From: Gammaproteobacteria bacterium
Lineage (GTDB): Bacteria; Pseudomonadota; Gammaproteobacteria; Pseudomonadales; Azotimanducaceae
Length of the DNA: 64,000 nt
Assembly: GCA_028818795.1 (NCBI GenBank)
Contig: JAPPND010000013.1
Location: 18,966-82,965, forward strand
Reading direction: 5' to 3'
Of this stretch, positions 12,373 through 21,698 are shown one piece after another. Under the pieces are notes generated by a model. The model saw only the letters and a list, made by a program, of their open reading frames with translations, was not told where the DNA came from and did no database searches. The translations under genes were made by a program, and so were the position numbers. Positions within the stretch are counted from its first letter, which is position 1. The number at the start of each line of letters is the position of its first letter.

Positions 12373-12568
12373 GTTTGGACACCTCGGAATAAAACACCAC
12401 AACTTACGCCGATGGCGCTCGACGGGCAATAGCACCTTGCCTTTGGGCAGACCTTACGTTGCGATCGAAATGGTCAATGTCTCACACGCGCTATGGCCGA
12501 TATCGCTAGGGTTCGCCGACGCGAAGGGCTTACACTCTTGCATCTTTGACGATTGAGTCGGAGCGGAC

Positions 12569-13078
12569 ATGGCAAGCGGCAGCATCAACAAGGTCATTCT
12601 CATCGGCAACTTGGGGGCCGACCCCGAGATGCGCTACACACAGGACCAGAGTGCGGTTGCCAACCTTCGGATTGCCACCAGCGAGCGATGGACGGACCGG
12701 GCGACCAATGAACGTCGGGAGCGCACCGATTGGCACCGGGTCGTCTGCTTCCGGCGCCTGGCGGAAATCTGCGGGGAATACCTGCACAAGGGATCGAAGG
12801 TGTACATCGAGGGACAGCTCCAGACGCGTTCGTGGGAGGGTCAGGATGGGCAGACCCGCTACATGACCGAAGTCGTGGCAAGGGACATGCAGATGCTCGA
12901 CAGCCGGGGTAGCGGGGGCGGTTTCGGTGGCCCCGACGACGGGGGCGGCTACGGCGACCGAGGTGGGCAACGCGACCGTGGGGGCTACGGTAGCGACCAG
13001 CCGCCCCGGAGCCCGCCACCATCGCCGCCCAAGCCGGCTGCCGACGCCGACGACTTCGAGGACGACATTCCGTTCTAG
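12569..13078 (+). CDS. ssb: Single-stranded DNA-binding protein
   Basis: SSB coats single-stranded DNA and recruits replication and repair proteins through its C-terminal tip. The 169 residues comprise an OB-fold ([48 protein letters not shown]), a glycine/arginine-rich linker from about 112 to 150, and the acidic tip DDFEDDIPF at the extreme end, which is the protein-docking motif. The ATG at 12569 starts the canonical [10 protein letters not shown]. It is divergent from uvrA. Confidence 0.97.
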   Translation: MASGSINKVILIGNLGADPEMRYTQDQSAVANLRIATSERWTDRATNERRERTDWHRVVCFRRLAEICGEYLHKGSKVYIEGQLQTRSWEGQDGQTRYMTEVVARDMQMLDSRGSGGGFGGPDDGGGYGDRGGQRDRGGYGSDQPPRSPPPSPPKPAADADDFEDDIPF

Positions 13079-13131
13079 CGGTTGCGCGGTAGGGGACATG
13101 CCTAGCACCCGCGGTGTCCCGCGCGGTAACC

Positions 13132-13164
13132 GCGCGCCCTGCGGGCGCGTAAGGGTCGCCCTAC
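13132..13164. repeat. Type 2 palindromic repeat, copy next to uppP stop
   Basis: GCGCGCCCTGCGGGCGCG is a hairpin followed by TAAGGGTCGCCCTAC. Related copies are at 19547-19576 and 41369-41411. The uppP stop codon TAG (read on the minus strand) is the first TAG of this repeat, so the repeat starts exactly where the coding sequence ends. Confidence 0.65.
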
Positions 13165-13958
13165 GAGCCGAGAGCGAGGAGAGCGATGCCCAGCAACACC
13201 CGGTAGATCACAAACGGCGTCATGCCGATGCGTTCGATGAAGCGGATGAACATCGCGATGCAGGCGAAGGCGCTTGCACCGGCAAGTGCGAACCCCAATC
13301 CCAAGTCGATCCACGGCAGGGGCGTTTCCGGGCTGGCGTCCAGCGCCGTGTAGAACGCCGCTCCTACGATTGCCGGAATCGACAGCAGGAACGAGAACCG
13401 CGCAGCGGCGTGACGGGTCAGGCCCAGCGCCAGGGCGGCCGCGATGGTGATTCCGGATCTCGATGTGCCCGGAATGAGCGCAATGGCCTGGGCGAGGCCG
13501 ATGAGCGTCGCTTGTAGGTAGCTCGGCGTGGCGCCTTCGCCGCGGTACCGGTCGGCGACCCACAGCGCGATGCCGAATGCGATCGTGGTGGCCGCGATGA
13601 TGGTTGTCGACCTCAGGTGCGACTCGATGTGGGTCTTGAACAGAAACCCGACCACGACGATGGGGATCGTGGCAATGCCGACCTTTGCCAGCAGATCGAG
13701 GTTTTCGTCCCATCGGCGGTGCATTGCCAACGATACGCCGCTGTGCGCGAACCCCGCGAGGTCCTGTCGGAAGTAGACGGCCACGGCGACCACGGTGCCG
13801 AGGTGGACTGCCACGTCGAACGCGAGTCCTTGGTCGGGCCAGTCCGTTAGCGCGGCGGGAAGGATCAGATGTGCGGAGCTCGAGACCGGCAGGAATTCGG
13901 TGATCCCCTGGATGAGCGCCAGGACGACGATCTGCAGGAGTCCGACTGAGGTTTCCAC
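13161..13958 (-). CDS. uppP: Undecaprenyl-diphosphatase
   Basis: UppP (BacA) recycles the lipid carrier of wall synthesis by removing a phosphate from undecaprenyl diphosphate on the periplasmic face. The 265-residue membrane protein has both family signatures: QGITEFLPVSSSAHLIL near the N-terminus and PGTSRSGITIA near residue 170, along with some eight hydrophobic helices. It starts at the ATG at 13958 and is convergent with ssb. The stop codon lies at the edge of a palindromic repeat. Confidence 0.96.
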   Translation of the reverse strand: METSVGLLQIVVLALIQGITEFLPVSSSAHLILPAALTDWPDQGLAFDVAVHLGTVVAVAVYFRQDLAGFAHSGVSLAMHRRWDENLDLLAKVGIATIPIVVVGFLFKTHIESHLRSTTIIAATTIAFGIALWVADRYRGEGATPSYLQATLIGLAQAIALIPGTSRSGITIAAALALGLTRHAAARFSFLLSIPAIVGAAFYTALDASPETPLPWIDLGLGFALAGASAFACIAMFIRFIERIGMTPFVIYRVLLGIALLALGS

Positions 13959-14022
13959 GCCGGAAGTCTACGGGGGCGACGCCCCGTTGGGTATGGCCCC
14001 GTTTTGCCGAGTCGGAGGTGAT

Positions 14023-14631
14023 ATGGTTGTGGCGATGCCCGATCATCAAGAGATTCCGCTGTTCCCGCTGGGCCATGTCCTTTTCACCGGCGGTCGGCTA
14101 CCCCTGCAGATCTTCGAACCGCGCTACCTCGATCTGATCGGGCGCTGCCTGAAAACGGACACGGGCTTCGGTGTGGTCCTCATCCGGGAAGGTACGGAGA
14201 CGTTCGGCGCCTCGGGGCCGCCGTCGTTGTTCAACATCGGCACCTACGCCCGTATCGTTGACTTCAGCCAGTTGGCGAACGGCCTATTGGGCATCGTCTG
14301 CGTGGGCGGCGGCAAGTTTCGCATCGAGCGATCCTGGGAAGCGCCCGATCACTTGGTGATGGCCAAGGTGGAGTTCCTCGCGGAGGAGCCCCAGAGCCAG
14401 TTGGGGGCGGAGTTTGCCTCGCTTGTCGATACGCTTCGCGTGCTCGTCAAGCATCCGATGATCGAGAAACTCGACCTCGACGTCGACTACGACGATGCTC
14501 GGTCGGTGAGCTGGCGGTTGGCGGAGCTTCTTCCATTGGAAGCCGAGACCCGGCAAAGCCTGCTGCAGATGCAATCGCCCAGGGAACGCCTGGTCGAGAT
14601 TCGCCGGCTGATCGCGAAGTTGAAGGGCTGA
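14023..14631 (+). CDS. LON N-terminal-domain protein
   Basis: A 202-residue protein that is essentially one LON substrate-binding domain (IPLFPLGHVLFTGGRLPLQIFEPRYLDLI) with a helical tail (SPRERLVEIRRLIAKL). It has no AAA+ or protease domain. Stand-alone LON proteins are widespread in proteobacteria and have no settled role. A GGAGG stands 4 bases before the ATG at 14023; a GTG at 14029 and an ATG at 14035 are also possible. It ends 8 bases before nadD, so the two are probably cotranscribed. Confidence 0.85.
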   Translation: MVVAMPDHQEIPLFPLGHVLFTGGRLPLQIFEPRYLDLIGRCLKTDTGFGVVLIREGTETFGASGPPSLFNIGTYARIVDFSQLANGLLGIVCVGGGKFRIERSWEAPDHLVMAKVEFLAEEPQSQLGAEFASLVDTLRVLVKHPMIEKLDLDVDYDDARSVSWRLAELLPLEAETRQSLLQMQSPRERLVEIRRLIAKLKG

Positions 14632-14639
14632 CGGTCCGC

Positions 14640-15305
14640 GTGAAGGCGATCCTCGGTGGCACGTTCGATCCCGTCCATCTCGGCCACCTCCACGCGGCGC
14701 GGCGCGCCCGGGCGGCCCTCGGGGTTCCGGACGTCACGCTGTTGCTGGCGGCGCGTCCGGGGCATCGGGCCGCACCCCGGGCGGGAACTCGTGACCGATG
14801 GCGGATGTTGCGTCTTGCGACGCGGCGCGATGCCGGCCTGCTGGCGTCCGACCTGGAAGTGGTCCGGCCGGGCCCGTCATATACGGTCGACTCGTTGAGC
14901 GGCCTCCGCGGTGGCGATCCGTTGGTCTGGTTGATTGGCCGTGACGCACTGGCGGACGTGCCGAGTTGGCATCGTGCCGGCGAACTGGCATCGCTCTGCC
15001 ACCTCCTGGTGCTGGACCGGCCCGGCGTGAACGGGTTCGGGCCGCCTGTCCCGCAGGGTTTCGAACGCCTCGACGACATAGCGCATCTCGCGGAGCGTCC
15101 GAGCGGTGGTCTGTACTGCCTGCCCAACGCCATGCTCGACATCTCCGCCAGCCAGATACGCCGGATGATCGCCGAAGGCGGCGATGCGAGTGCGTTGCTA
15201 CCGTGCGATGTGTGGACATATATTTGGCAGCGGGGCCTGTATCGGTCCAGCGGAGTCGAAGGCAGCCCGGACGAGCCTAAGGAGCGATGCCGTCGAGACC
15301 AGTGA
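14640..15305 (+). CDS. nadD: Nicotinate-mononucleotide adenylyltransferase
   Basis: NadD joins nicotinate mononucleotide and ATP to make deamido-NAD in NAD biosynthesis. It starts with GTG. Seen: nucleotidyltransferase motif GGTFDPVHLGHL (HxGH), the conserved WLIGRDALADVPSWHR core, and the SxSxIR-type motif DISASQIRRMI near the C-terminus. The protein has 221 residues, with a short charged tail. It is followed after one base by rsfS, a common gammaproteobacterial order. Confidence 0.94.
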   Translation: MKAILGGTFDPVHLGHLHAARRARAALGVPDVTLLLAARPGHRAAPRAGTRDRWRMLRLATRRDAGLLASDLEVVRPGPSYTVDSLSGLRGGDPLVWLIGRDALADVPSWHRAGELASLCHLLVLDRPGVNGFGPPVPQGFERLDDIAHLAERPSGGLYCLPNAMLDISASQIRRMIAEGGDASALLPCDVWTYIWQRGLYRSSGVEGSPDEPKERCRRDQ

Positions 15306-15306
15306 A

Positions 15307-15705
15307 TTGAACGAGCCAGCGAGATGTTTGGGGGCGCTGGTGATGGCAGCGGTTGACGACCGCAAGGGTGTCGACCCGGTGGCGCTGGACGTGTCCAAGC
15401 TGACCGAGTTGACCGACACCATGGTGATCGTGACGGGAACGTCCAATCGTCACGTCAAGGCGATTGTGGACAACATCCTACTGGCCGCGAAACGGAGCGG
15501 TGCCGATGTCCTGGGTACGGAGGGTCGAGAACACAACGACTGGGTGCTGATCGATCTTGCGGATGTCGTGGTCCACGTCATGAGCACGGCGGCGCGACGC
15601 TTCTACGACTTGGAGCGCCTTTGGGAGCAGCCGGAACGGGCCTTCGGCCAAGCGTCCGCGTCCCAAACGGGTACGTCCGCCCAAGACGGACGCTTAAGCG
15701 TTTGA
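15307..15705 (+). CDS. rsfS: Ribosomal silencing factor RsfS
   Basis: RsfS binds ribosomal protein L14 and blocks joining of the subunits when nutrients are short. The core (VALDVSKLTELTDTMVIVTG, SNRHVKAIVDNI, DWVLIDLADVVVHVM) is intact; the usual RFYDLERLW end is followed by about 20 extra residues. The TTG at 15307, one base after the nadD stop, restores the usual N-terminal length; an ATG at 15343 would trim twelve residues. It is coupled to rlmH through a TTGA overlap. Confidence 0.9.
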   Translation: MNEPARCLGALVMAAVDDRKGVDPVALDVSKLTELTDTMVIVTGTSNRHVKAIVDNILLAAKRSGADVLGTEGREHNDWVLIDLADVVVHVMSTAARRFYDLERLWEQPERAFGQASASQTGTSAQDGRLSV

Positions 15706-16133
15706 AGCTCAGAATCCTCACCGTTGGGAAGGCGCCGGGATGGATCGACGAAGGGTTTGCCGAATATGCACAGCGAATGGCCGTGGAGCGGCTGGAGCTC
15801 GTCGTCGTGTCGGCCCGGCGCGGACAGACCGACGAACAGCGGTTGCTGGCGGCCGTGCGCGAACGCGAGATGCCCGTGGTTTTGGACCGGTGCGGGAAGG
15901 CCATCTCGAGCGAAGACTTGGCGACGCTCTTGGCCGAATGGCGGATGCAGGGTCGCGATGTTGCGTTTCTTGTCGGTGGCGTCGAGGGATTGGGGCCGCT
16001 AGCCCGGCAACGAGCGGAACACGTGCTGTCCTTGTCCGACATGACGTTGCCGCACCTTCTGGTGAGGGTCGTGCTTGCCGAACAGTTGTACCGCGCCTCC
16101 ACGATCCTTGGTAACCACCCGTATCACCGATGA
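15702..16133 (+). CDS. rlmH: 23S rRNA pseudouridine-1915 N3-methyltransferase
   Basis: RlmH is a SPOUT-fold methyltransferase that modifies pseudouridine 1915 in helix 69 of 23S rRNA on the assembled ribosome. The 143-residue product shows LRILTVGKAP at the start, the SAM-binding knot FLVGGVEGLG, and LPHLLVRVVLAEQLYRA with the characteristic YRA...HPYHR end. The start is a TTG overlapping the rsfS stop as TTGA. It is slightly shorter than the E. coli enzyme (155). Confidence 0.94.
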   Translation: MKLRILTVGKAPGWIDEGFAEYAQRMAVERLELVVVSARRGQTDEQRLLAAVREREMPVVLDRCGKAISSEDLATLLAEWRMQGRDVAFLVGGVEGLGPLARQRAEHVLSLSDMTLPHLLVRVVLAEQLYRASTILGNHPYHR

Positions 16134-16161
16134 ACAAGGCCCGAACCAAGGCGCAGATCCG

Positions 16162-18270
16162 ATGACTCGTCCCTTCCCCGGTTGGCACGCCGTCAAGGGC
16201 ATCTTCGACCGCGACCGTGCTCGACAACAGGCTCAACTGAAGGACGTCGACCAGGAGCGCCGGGATTTCGCATCGCGCACCCTAGTGGTGTTCTTCATCG
16301 TCGCCGTGATGTGCTGCGTCCTGACGGCCCGCATGGTGTGGCTCACCGTGTTCAAGCACGACGAGTACCGCACGATCTCGGAGGACAACCGGATTCAAAT
16401 GTTCGGCGTGCCGCCGCCCAGGGGTCGAATCTACGACCGGACCGGCATCCTCCTGGCCGACAACGTGCCGGTGTTCTCGATCTTCGTTATCCCGGAACTG
16501 ACCGACAACGTGGACGCCACGTTGTCGGCGATCGCGGCGTTGGTCGAGCTATCCGATGAAGAGATCGATGCGTTTCATACCTTGGCGAGCGAGAGTTTTC
16601 CCCACTCTCCCGTCCGGGTGAGACCGCAGATTACTCCCGAGGAGCGCGCCGTTATCGAGGTCAACCGTCACCGCCTGAGCGGTGTCCAGGTGAGGCCGGA
16701 TACCGTTCGACACTATCCTTACGGCGAGGTGATGGCCCACGCCGTCGGGTCCGTCCGGCGCAAGACGGCGGAGGACATCCGACGGCTGGACCGGCGGCGC
16801 TACAGCCGCACCCAGTTTGTCGGGAAACGTGGCGTGGAGGCGTTCTACGAACACTCCCTGCACGGCGAACCGGGCTCGCGGCAGGTCGAGGTCGACGCCC
16901 TCGGTCGGGAGCAACGCGAACTTGGCCGGAATCCGCCGCGTCCGGGGTGGAACCTCACGTTGCATCTCGACGCGTCGTTGCAGGTCGCGGCGGCACAGGC
17001 CCTTGGCGAACGGCGGGGCGCGGTGGTGGCCATCGATCCGCGCTCCGGCGGCATCCTCGCCCTGGCAAGCGTGCCGGGCTACGACCCCAACCTGTTCGTT
17101 ACCGGCATGGATCCGGCCGTCTACGACGAGTTGGTCATCTCGCCAAACAAACCGCTGTTCAACCGAGCCGCGAACGGTCGCTACGCCCCCGGTTCGACTT
17201 TCAAGCCCATCGTCGGCTTGGCGGCGTTGGCACACGGGGTGACCGACTGGGAGCGCACGATCGTCGACAACGATGGGGTATACCGGCTGCCGAACAACCG
17301 CAGGCAGTACCGGGATTGGACCTGGACGAAGGACAACCCCAGTGGCCAAGGTGTGATCGACCTCCACCGGGCGATCTACCGTTCCTCCAACATCTACTTC
17401 TACGGTCTTGGCGACAGGCTGCCCGTGGACTCGATTCCACGCTTCGCCGCCCAGTTCGGGTATGGCCGGGTCCTATCCATCGACGTCGCTGGCGCCGAGC
17501 CCGGACTGTTGCCGGACAGCGAGTGGAAGATGGGTGCCCGAGGCGAAGGCTGGTACCCGGGCGACAACCTGAACCTGGCCATCGGCCAGGGGGACTTGCT
17601 CGCCACGCCGCTTCAACTTGCCACCGTCGCCTCGATCATCGCCAACAGGGGTCGCGTCGTACGTCCCAGAATGCTGCTGAACAGTGACGCCGATCTCCCC
17701 GAACTCGAGAACGGCGAGCTGACCGTGGACTTCGTGGCGCTCGGCGGCATCGAAGCCGGTCCGGCTAGTGGAAGTCAAAACGAGCATGCGGGAACGCGAC
17801 CGGGGGATGCGGGTCTTCGACCCGAGGATGCGGGTCTCCGATCCGTCGATTGGCAGAGAATGGTCGATGCCATGGAAGCGGTCGTGCATCGGGGCAACCA
17901 AGGCTACCGGGAGAATGGCACCGCATGGGCGTACATCGGCCAGGACATCGCGTACCGGATGGCGGGCAAATCCGGAACGGCCCAGGTCGTGGGAATCGCC
18001 CAGGGCGAGGAATACGACGAAGAGGAACTCGATGAGTTCAGCCGCAAGCACGCGTGGTTCATCGCCTTCGCCCCGGTCGACGATCCCCGGATTGCCGTCT
18101 GCGTGCTCGTAGAGAACGGCGGCAGCGGTAGCGCTGTGGCGGGACCGGTGGCACGAGAGGTCCTCGACCACTACCTGTTGCCGGAACTCGCCGCGGTGAC
18201 TTCCACGGCCACGGCGCTCGCGAGTGGATCGGGGCGAGCCCTAGCGGGGGCACCTAGGCCCGACGACTGA
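16162..18270 (+). CDS. mrdA: Penicillin-binding protein 2, elongasome transpeptidase
   Basis: PBP2 cross-links peptidoglycan during lateral wall growth and pairs with RodA. The 702-residue protein has a cytosolic N-terminus, one membrane helix (about residues 37-57), a pedestal region, and the transpeptidase domain. Its three active-site motifs are S345-TFK, S408-SN and K603-SG. Between the second and third motifs lies an unusual inserted stretch (around residues 534-563) in which the sequence GDAGLRPEDAGLRS comes from two tandem copies of a 21-base unit. The start is the ATG at 16162, 28 bases after rlmH. Confidence 0.96.
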   Translation: MTRPFPGWHAVKGIFDRDRARQQAQLKDVDQERRDFASRTLVVFFIVAVMCCVLTARMVWLTVFKHDEYRTISEDNRIQMFGVPPPRGRIYDRTGILLADNVPVFSIFVIPELTDNVDATLSAIAALVELSDEEIDAFHTLASESFPHSPVRVRPQITPEERAVIEVNRHRLSGVQVRPDTVRHYPYGEVMAHAVGSVRRKTAEDIRRLDRRRYSRTQFVGKRGVEAFYEHSLHGEPGSRQVEVDALGREQRELGRNPPRPGWNLTLHLDASLQVAAAQALGERRGAVVAIDPRSGGILALASVPGYDPNLFVTGMDPAVYDELVISPNKPLFNRAANGRYAPGSTFKPIVGLAALAHGVTDWERTIVDNDGVYRLPNNRRQYRDWTWTKDNPSGQGVIDLHRAIYRSSNIYFYGLGDRLPVDSIPRFAAQFGYGRVLSIDVAGAEPGLLPDSEWKMGARGEGWYPGDNLNLAIGQGDLLATPLQLATVASIIANRGRVVRPRMLLNSDADLPELENGELTVDFVALGGIEAGPASGSQNEHAGTRPGDAGLRPEDAGLRSVDWQRMVDAMEAVVHRGNQGYRENGTAWAYIGQDIAYRMAGKSGTAQVVGIAQGEEYDEEELDEFSRKHAWFIAFAPVDDPRIAVCVLVENGGSGSAVAGPVAREVLDHYLLPELAAVTSTATALASGSGRALAGAPRPDD
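17797..17850 (+). repeat. Short tandem repeat inside mrdA
   Basis: Two adjacent copies of GATGCGGGTCTTCGACCCGA and a diverged partner, in frame, encode DAGLRPE and DAGLRS. The segment sits in a loop of the transpeptidase domain and would add about 20-30 residues to PBP2. Confidence 0.6.
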
Positions 18271-18345
18271 TTGTGACAACGGCATCGAAACTTGAGGCGG
18301 GTGAGAGCCTTTCTTTTCCGCGGACAACAGAGATAGGAAGCTGAC

Positions 18346-19467
18346 TTGCCTTCGGACTACGCACGCACGCTACCCCTTGGCGGGGCTCCGGGTCGCGCGT
18401 TGTTACGGCTACATCTCGACCCCTGGCTGCTGCTGGGACTCGGCGCGATCGTGGCTTTCGGCCTGTTGGTCCTCTACAGCGCATCGCACCGGGATCTCGA
18501 GACCCTCGCCAACCAGGCGTTGCGCATCGGCGCCGCGTTTGCGTTGATGTTCGTCGCCGCGCAACTCAATCCCCGGATCTACCTGCGCTGGGCGCCGGGT
18601 CTCTACATCCTGGGCATCGTGCTGTTGATTGCGGTCTTGCTCTTCGGCACCACGGTGAAGGGCTCCCAGCGTTGGCTGGATTTGCCGGGCCTGCCGAGCT
18701 TCCAGCCGTCCGAGTTGATGAAGCTGGCGGTTCCGCTTGTGGTCGCGTGGTACTTCCACGCCAGGCCGCTGCCGCCGCGCATTCGGCATGTGCTGGTGGC
18801 GCTGGTGCTCTGCGCCTTGCCGACTGCCCTGATCGTGCCGCAACCGGACCTGGGTACCGGGCTGATGGTCGCGGCGGGGGGTGTCGCGGTCATCGTCATG
18901 TCGGGAATCCGATGGCGTGTCGTCGGTGCCCTGACATCGCTGGTTGTACTTGCATCGCCGGCGCTTTGGTTCGTGATGACCCCCTATCAGAAGGGGCGGG
19001 TGCTGACGTTTCTCGATCCGGGGCGGCAACCGCAGGACGCCGGCTGGAACATCACCCAATCGAAGGCCGCAATCGGCTCGGGAGGATTCTCCGGCAAGGA
19101 CCTCTTCAATGGCACCCAGAGCCAACTCGATTTCCTGCCCGAGAGCCAAACGGACTTCATCATTGCCGTGATCGGGGAGGAACTCGGGTTGGTGGGAATC
19201 ACCCTGCTTCTGGTTCTCTACCTGCTTGTGGTAGCGCGAGCGTTGCTGATGGCGACCGGCGCCCAGGACACCTTCGGTCGATTGGCGGCGGGTGGTCTGA
19301 CCCTGGTGTTCTTCGCCTACGTGTTCGTCAACGTCGGCATGGTATCGGGACTTCTGCCGGTGGTCGGCGTGCCACTGCCCCTGGTGAGCTATGGCGGCAC
19401 GTCGGCGGTCACGCTGTTGGTCGGCTTCGGCATCGTCATGTCCATCTATGGGCACGCGACCCGTTAG
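18346..19467 (+). CDS. rodA: SEDS peptidoglycan glycosyltransferase RodA
   Basis: RodA polymerises lipid II into glycan strands as the partner of PBP2. The 373-residue membrane protein has about ten helices and the SEDS marks: VKGSQRWLDLPG, FQPSELMKLA, PQPDLGTGL with the conserved aspartate, GNI-like QDAGWNITQSKAAIGSGG, LPESQTDFIIAVIGEELG and the final LPLVSYGGTS. It starts with TTG at 18346, 75 bases after mrdA. The TAG stop is followed by CGCGTGTCT, a sequence resembling the repeat that follows the stop codons of rpsE and rplQ. Confidence 0.96.
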   Translation: MPSDYARTLPLGGAPGRALLRLHLDPWLLLGLGAIVAFGLLVLYSASHRDLETLANQALRIGAAFALMFVAAQLNPRIYLRWAPGLYILGIVLLIAVLLFGTTVKGSQRWLDLPGLPSFQPSELMKLAVPLVVAWYFHARPLPPRIRHVLVALVLCALPTALIVPQPDLGTGLMVAAGGVAVIVMSGIRWRVVGALTSLVVLASPALWFVMTPYQKGRVLTFLDPGRQPQDAGWNITQSKAAIGSGGFSGKDLFNGTQSQLDFLPESQTDFIIAVIGEELGLVGITLLLVLYLLVVARALLMATGAQDTFGRLAAGGLTLVFFAYVFVNVGMVSGLLPVVGVPLPLVSYGGTSAVTLLVGFGIVMSIYGHATR

Positions 19468-19576
19468 CGCGTGTCTGGAGTGCCGGTGCGCGTCTCGCGA
19501 TTGCCCGAGACGTCCAGCGAGGCTCCTCCTCGAGACCGACGAGGCCGTAGGGGCGACCCTTGTGGTCGCCCGCGCC
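19465..19576. repeat. Extragenic repeats after rodA
   Basis: The rodA TAG runs into TAGCGCGTGTCT and then GCGCGTCTCGCG (type 3-like). Further on, GTAGGGGCGACCC and TGGTCGCCCGCGCC at 19547-19576 form a type 2 palindrome. The whole 19468-19658 gap has no gene. Confidence 0.5.
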
Positions 19577-19658
19577 GACTGCAGGCGGCGTTGGGGTCAC
19601 CACGAGGGCGTCCGTTCGAGTAGACTAGTAGGAAGCACTGGTTAAGGAGGACCTGTAG

Positions 19659-20684
19659 GTGCTGCCGGCAATGGACTGGTCCGGAACTCGCCCACTGGCT
19701 TGTGTTGCGATCCTCGTCGCGGTTCTCATGCTTCCCGCCGAATCGGGTTGGGGCGACTACTCTAGCCGGTCGGACGTCATCGACTATGTCGACGCCCTGG
19801 TGGCCGACCACGCCTTCGTCAAGGAGTGGCTCCTCGATGTGTTCGAGGGTGCCGAGCAGAGCGACGAGGTCATCCGGAAGATCTCGAAACCTGCCGAGAA
19901 GGCACTGGCCTGGCACGAATACCGGAAGATTTTCCTCACGGAAAGCCGCATCGATGCGGGGGTGGAGTTCTGGAACGCCCACCGGGACGCTCTCGATGCC
20001 GCTAGGCGCCGGTTCGGCGTACCGCCCGAAATGATCACCGCCATCATCGGCGTGGAGACCTTCTACGGCCGCTACCTCGGCAGTCACCGCGTCATCGACT
20101 CGCTTGCCACCCTGGCGTTCGACTACCCGCCGCGATCCGCCTTCTTCAAAGGCGAGTTGACGGAGTTCCTGCTGCTTGTCCGCGAGGAGGGCAAGGATCC
20201 ATTCGAGCCGGTGGGTTCGTACGCGGGGGCGATGGGCTACGGACAGTTCATCTCGTCGAGCTACCGCAACTACGCAGTGGACTTCGACGGCGACGAGTTG
20301 CGCGACATCTGGACGAACAAGACCGACGCCATTGGCAGCGTCGCCAACTACTTCGCGCGGCACGGTTGGAAGGGCGAGGCGCCTCCGGCGGTCCGCGTCG
20401 AAATCCGCGATAGTCGAGTATTGGAGCTTGCCGATGCCGGCCTGGAGCTCGCGCGTACCGTCGGCGAACTGCGGGAGCGGGGTGCGGTCGTGCCGAACGA
20501 TGTCGGGAATGAGGAGAAGGCGGCGCTGTTCACGATGGAATTGGCCGAGGGCAGTGAATACTGGCTGGCGCGGCACGATTTCTACGTGATCACCCGCTAC
20601 AACCGAAGCGCCCTCTATGCCCTCGCCGTGGTGCAGTTGAGCGACGCGATCCGGTCCGCCTACGAGGAAGCGAGGCACGAGTGA
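19659..20684 (+). CDS. mltB: Lytic murein transglycosylase B family
   Basis: Lytic transglycosylases cleave the glycan of peptidoglycan to leave 1,6-anhydro ends. The 341-residue product has an N-terminal signal peptide (LACVAILVAVLMLPAESGWG), the MltB core with the catalytic glutamate in ITAIIGVETFYGRYLG, and GYGQFISSSYRNYAVDFDGD. The signal peptide lacks the lipobox of E. coli MltB, so it is probably soluble in the periplasm. The GTG at 19659 has an AAGGAGG 8 bases upstream. It overlaps the region before rlpA. Confidence 0.9.
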   Translation: MLPAMDWSGTRPLACVAILVAVLMLPAESGWGDYSSRSDVIDYVDALVADHAFVKEWLLDVFEGAEQSDEVIRKISKPAEKALAWHEYRKIFLTESRIDAGVEFWNAHRDALDAARRRFGVPPEMITAIIGVETFYGRYLGSHRVIDSLATLAFDYPPRSAFFKGELTEFLLLVREEGKDPFEPVGSYAGAMGYGQFISSSYRNYAVDFDGDELRDIWTNKTDAIGSVANYFARHGWKGEAPPAVRVEIRDSRVLELADAGLELARTVGELRERGAVVPNDVGNEEKAALFTMELAEGSEYWLARHDFYVITRYNRSALYALAVVQLSDAIRSAYEEARHE

Positions 20685-20758
20685 CGGTCCCTCGTCAGGC
20701 AGGAGCGGGCGGCGGCTATCCGTGGCGCATTCCCGCGCCTCGCCGAGGGGGGCAATCG

Positions 20759-21637
20759 ATGGAACGCCTGCTTTGCAGTGCGGCGAGCGTGGCCGTGTTC
20801 GTCGCCGGATGCGCCTCCGCCCCGGCGAAACCTCCCGTTGAGCCGAAACGCGACGCAGCTAGGAGCGCCGCACCCGTCATCAAGGATGCGGCACCCGCCG
20901 CGCCACCTCCGGGCCTGGCCACGTTGCCAGATCCTGTGGTCCGAAACGATCCCAAGAGCCGGCGCGGCAACAACCCGTACGTGGTCTTCGGCAAACACTA
21001 CCAGGTCATGGACACTGCGGCGGGCTACGACCAGGTCGGTGGCGCGTCCTGGTACGGCACGAAGTTCCACGGTCGGACCACGTCGAGCGGGGAGCCTTAC
21101 GACATGTACGAATTGACGGCGGCGCACCGCAACCTGCCAATTCCCACCTACGTACGCGTCACCAACTTGGAGAATGGCAGGAGTTCGATCGTGCGCGTCA
21201 ATGACCGCGGGCCCTTCCACCCGAATCGGATCATCGATCTTTCCTTTGCCGCAGCCGTGAAGCTCGGGTTCGAGCGAACCGGCACGGCGCGGGTGCGAGT
21301 GGAGTCATTGGCCGCCACGTCCGCGGCTGATGGTGACGGGGCGTCGGGAGGTGCGCGGTTTTTCGTGGATACCGGCATCTTCGCCAATGCGCGCAGTGCC
21401 CGTCGCGCGCGCGACGAAGTTACCGCGTTGACGGCGAGGAATGCCTTCGTGGTGCGCCTAGAGGACAGCTTCGCCGTGCGGATCGGACCATTCGCGACAT
21501 TCGAAGCCGCGGAACGTCTGCAGTCGTTCCTCGTCTTCGCAGACCGACCGAGGCCGGTCATTCTTACCGACAGGGTATTCCCCGAGGGCTACCGGGGCAC
21601 GTCACCGGTTGCCCACTCGTCCAGGGCGACACCGTGA
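20759..21637 (+). CDS. rlpA: RlpA, rare lipoprotein A with SPOR domain
   Basis: RlpA is an outer-membrane lipoprotein that cleaves glycan strands stripped of peptide stems and is recruited to septa. The ATG at 20759 follows a purine-rich CGAGGGGGG and gives a lipoprotein signal peptide ending VAGC. The double-psi barrel carries GGASWYGTKFHGRTTSSGEPYD and the catalytic aspartate in VRVNDRGPF. A SPOR domain (RFFVDTGIFANARSARRA...VRIGPFATFEAAE) fills the C-terminal 80 residues. A GTG overlapping the mltB stop is an alternative start but would bury the lipobox. Confidence 0.92.
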   Translation: MERLLCSAASVAVFVAGCASAPAKPPVEPKRDAARSAAPVIKDAAPAAPPPGLATLPDPVVRNDPKSRRGNNPYVVFGKHYQVMDTAAGYDQVGGASWYGTKFHGRTTSSGEPYDMYELTAAHRNLPIPTYVRVTNLENGRSSIVRVNDRGPFHPNRIIDLSFAAAVKLGFERTGTARVRVESLAATSAADGDGASGGARFFVDTGIFANARSARRARDEVTALTARNAFVVRLEDSFAVRIGPFATFEAAERLQSFLVFADRPRPVILTDRVFPEGYRGTSPVAHSSRATP

Positions 21638-21698
21638 ACCCGCACGGCACGGGCCAGTCGAAATCAGCTAACCGGATACGCCAGCATAGGAGCAAGCC

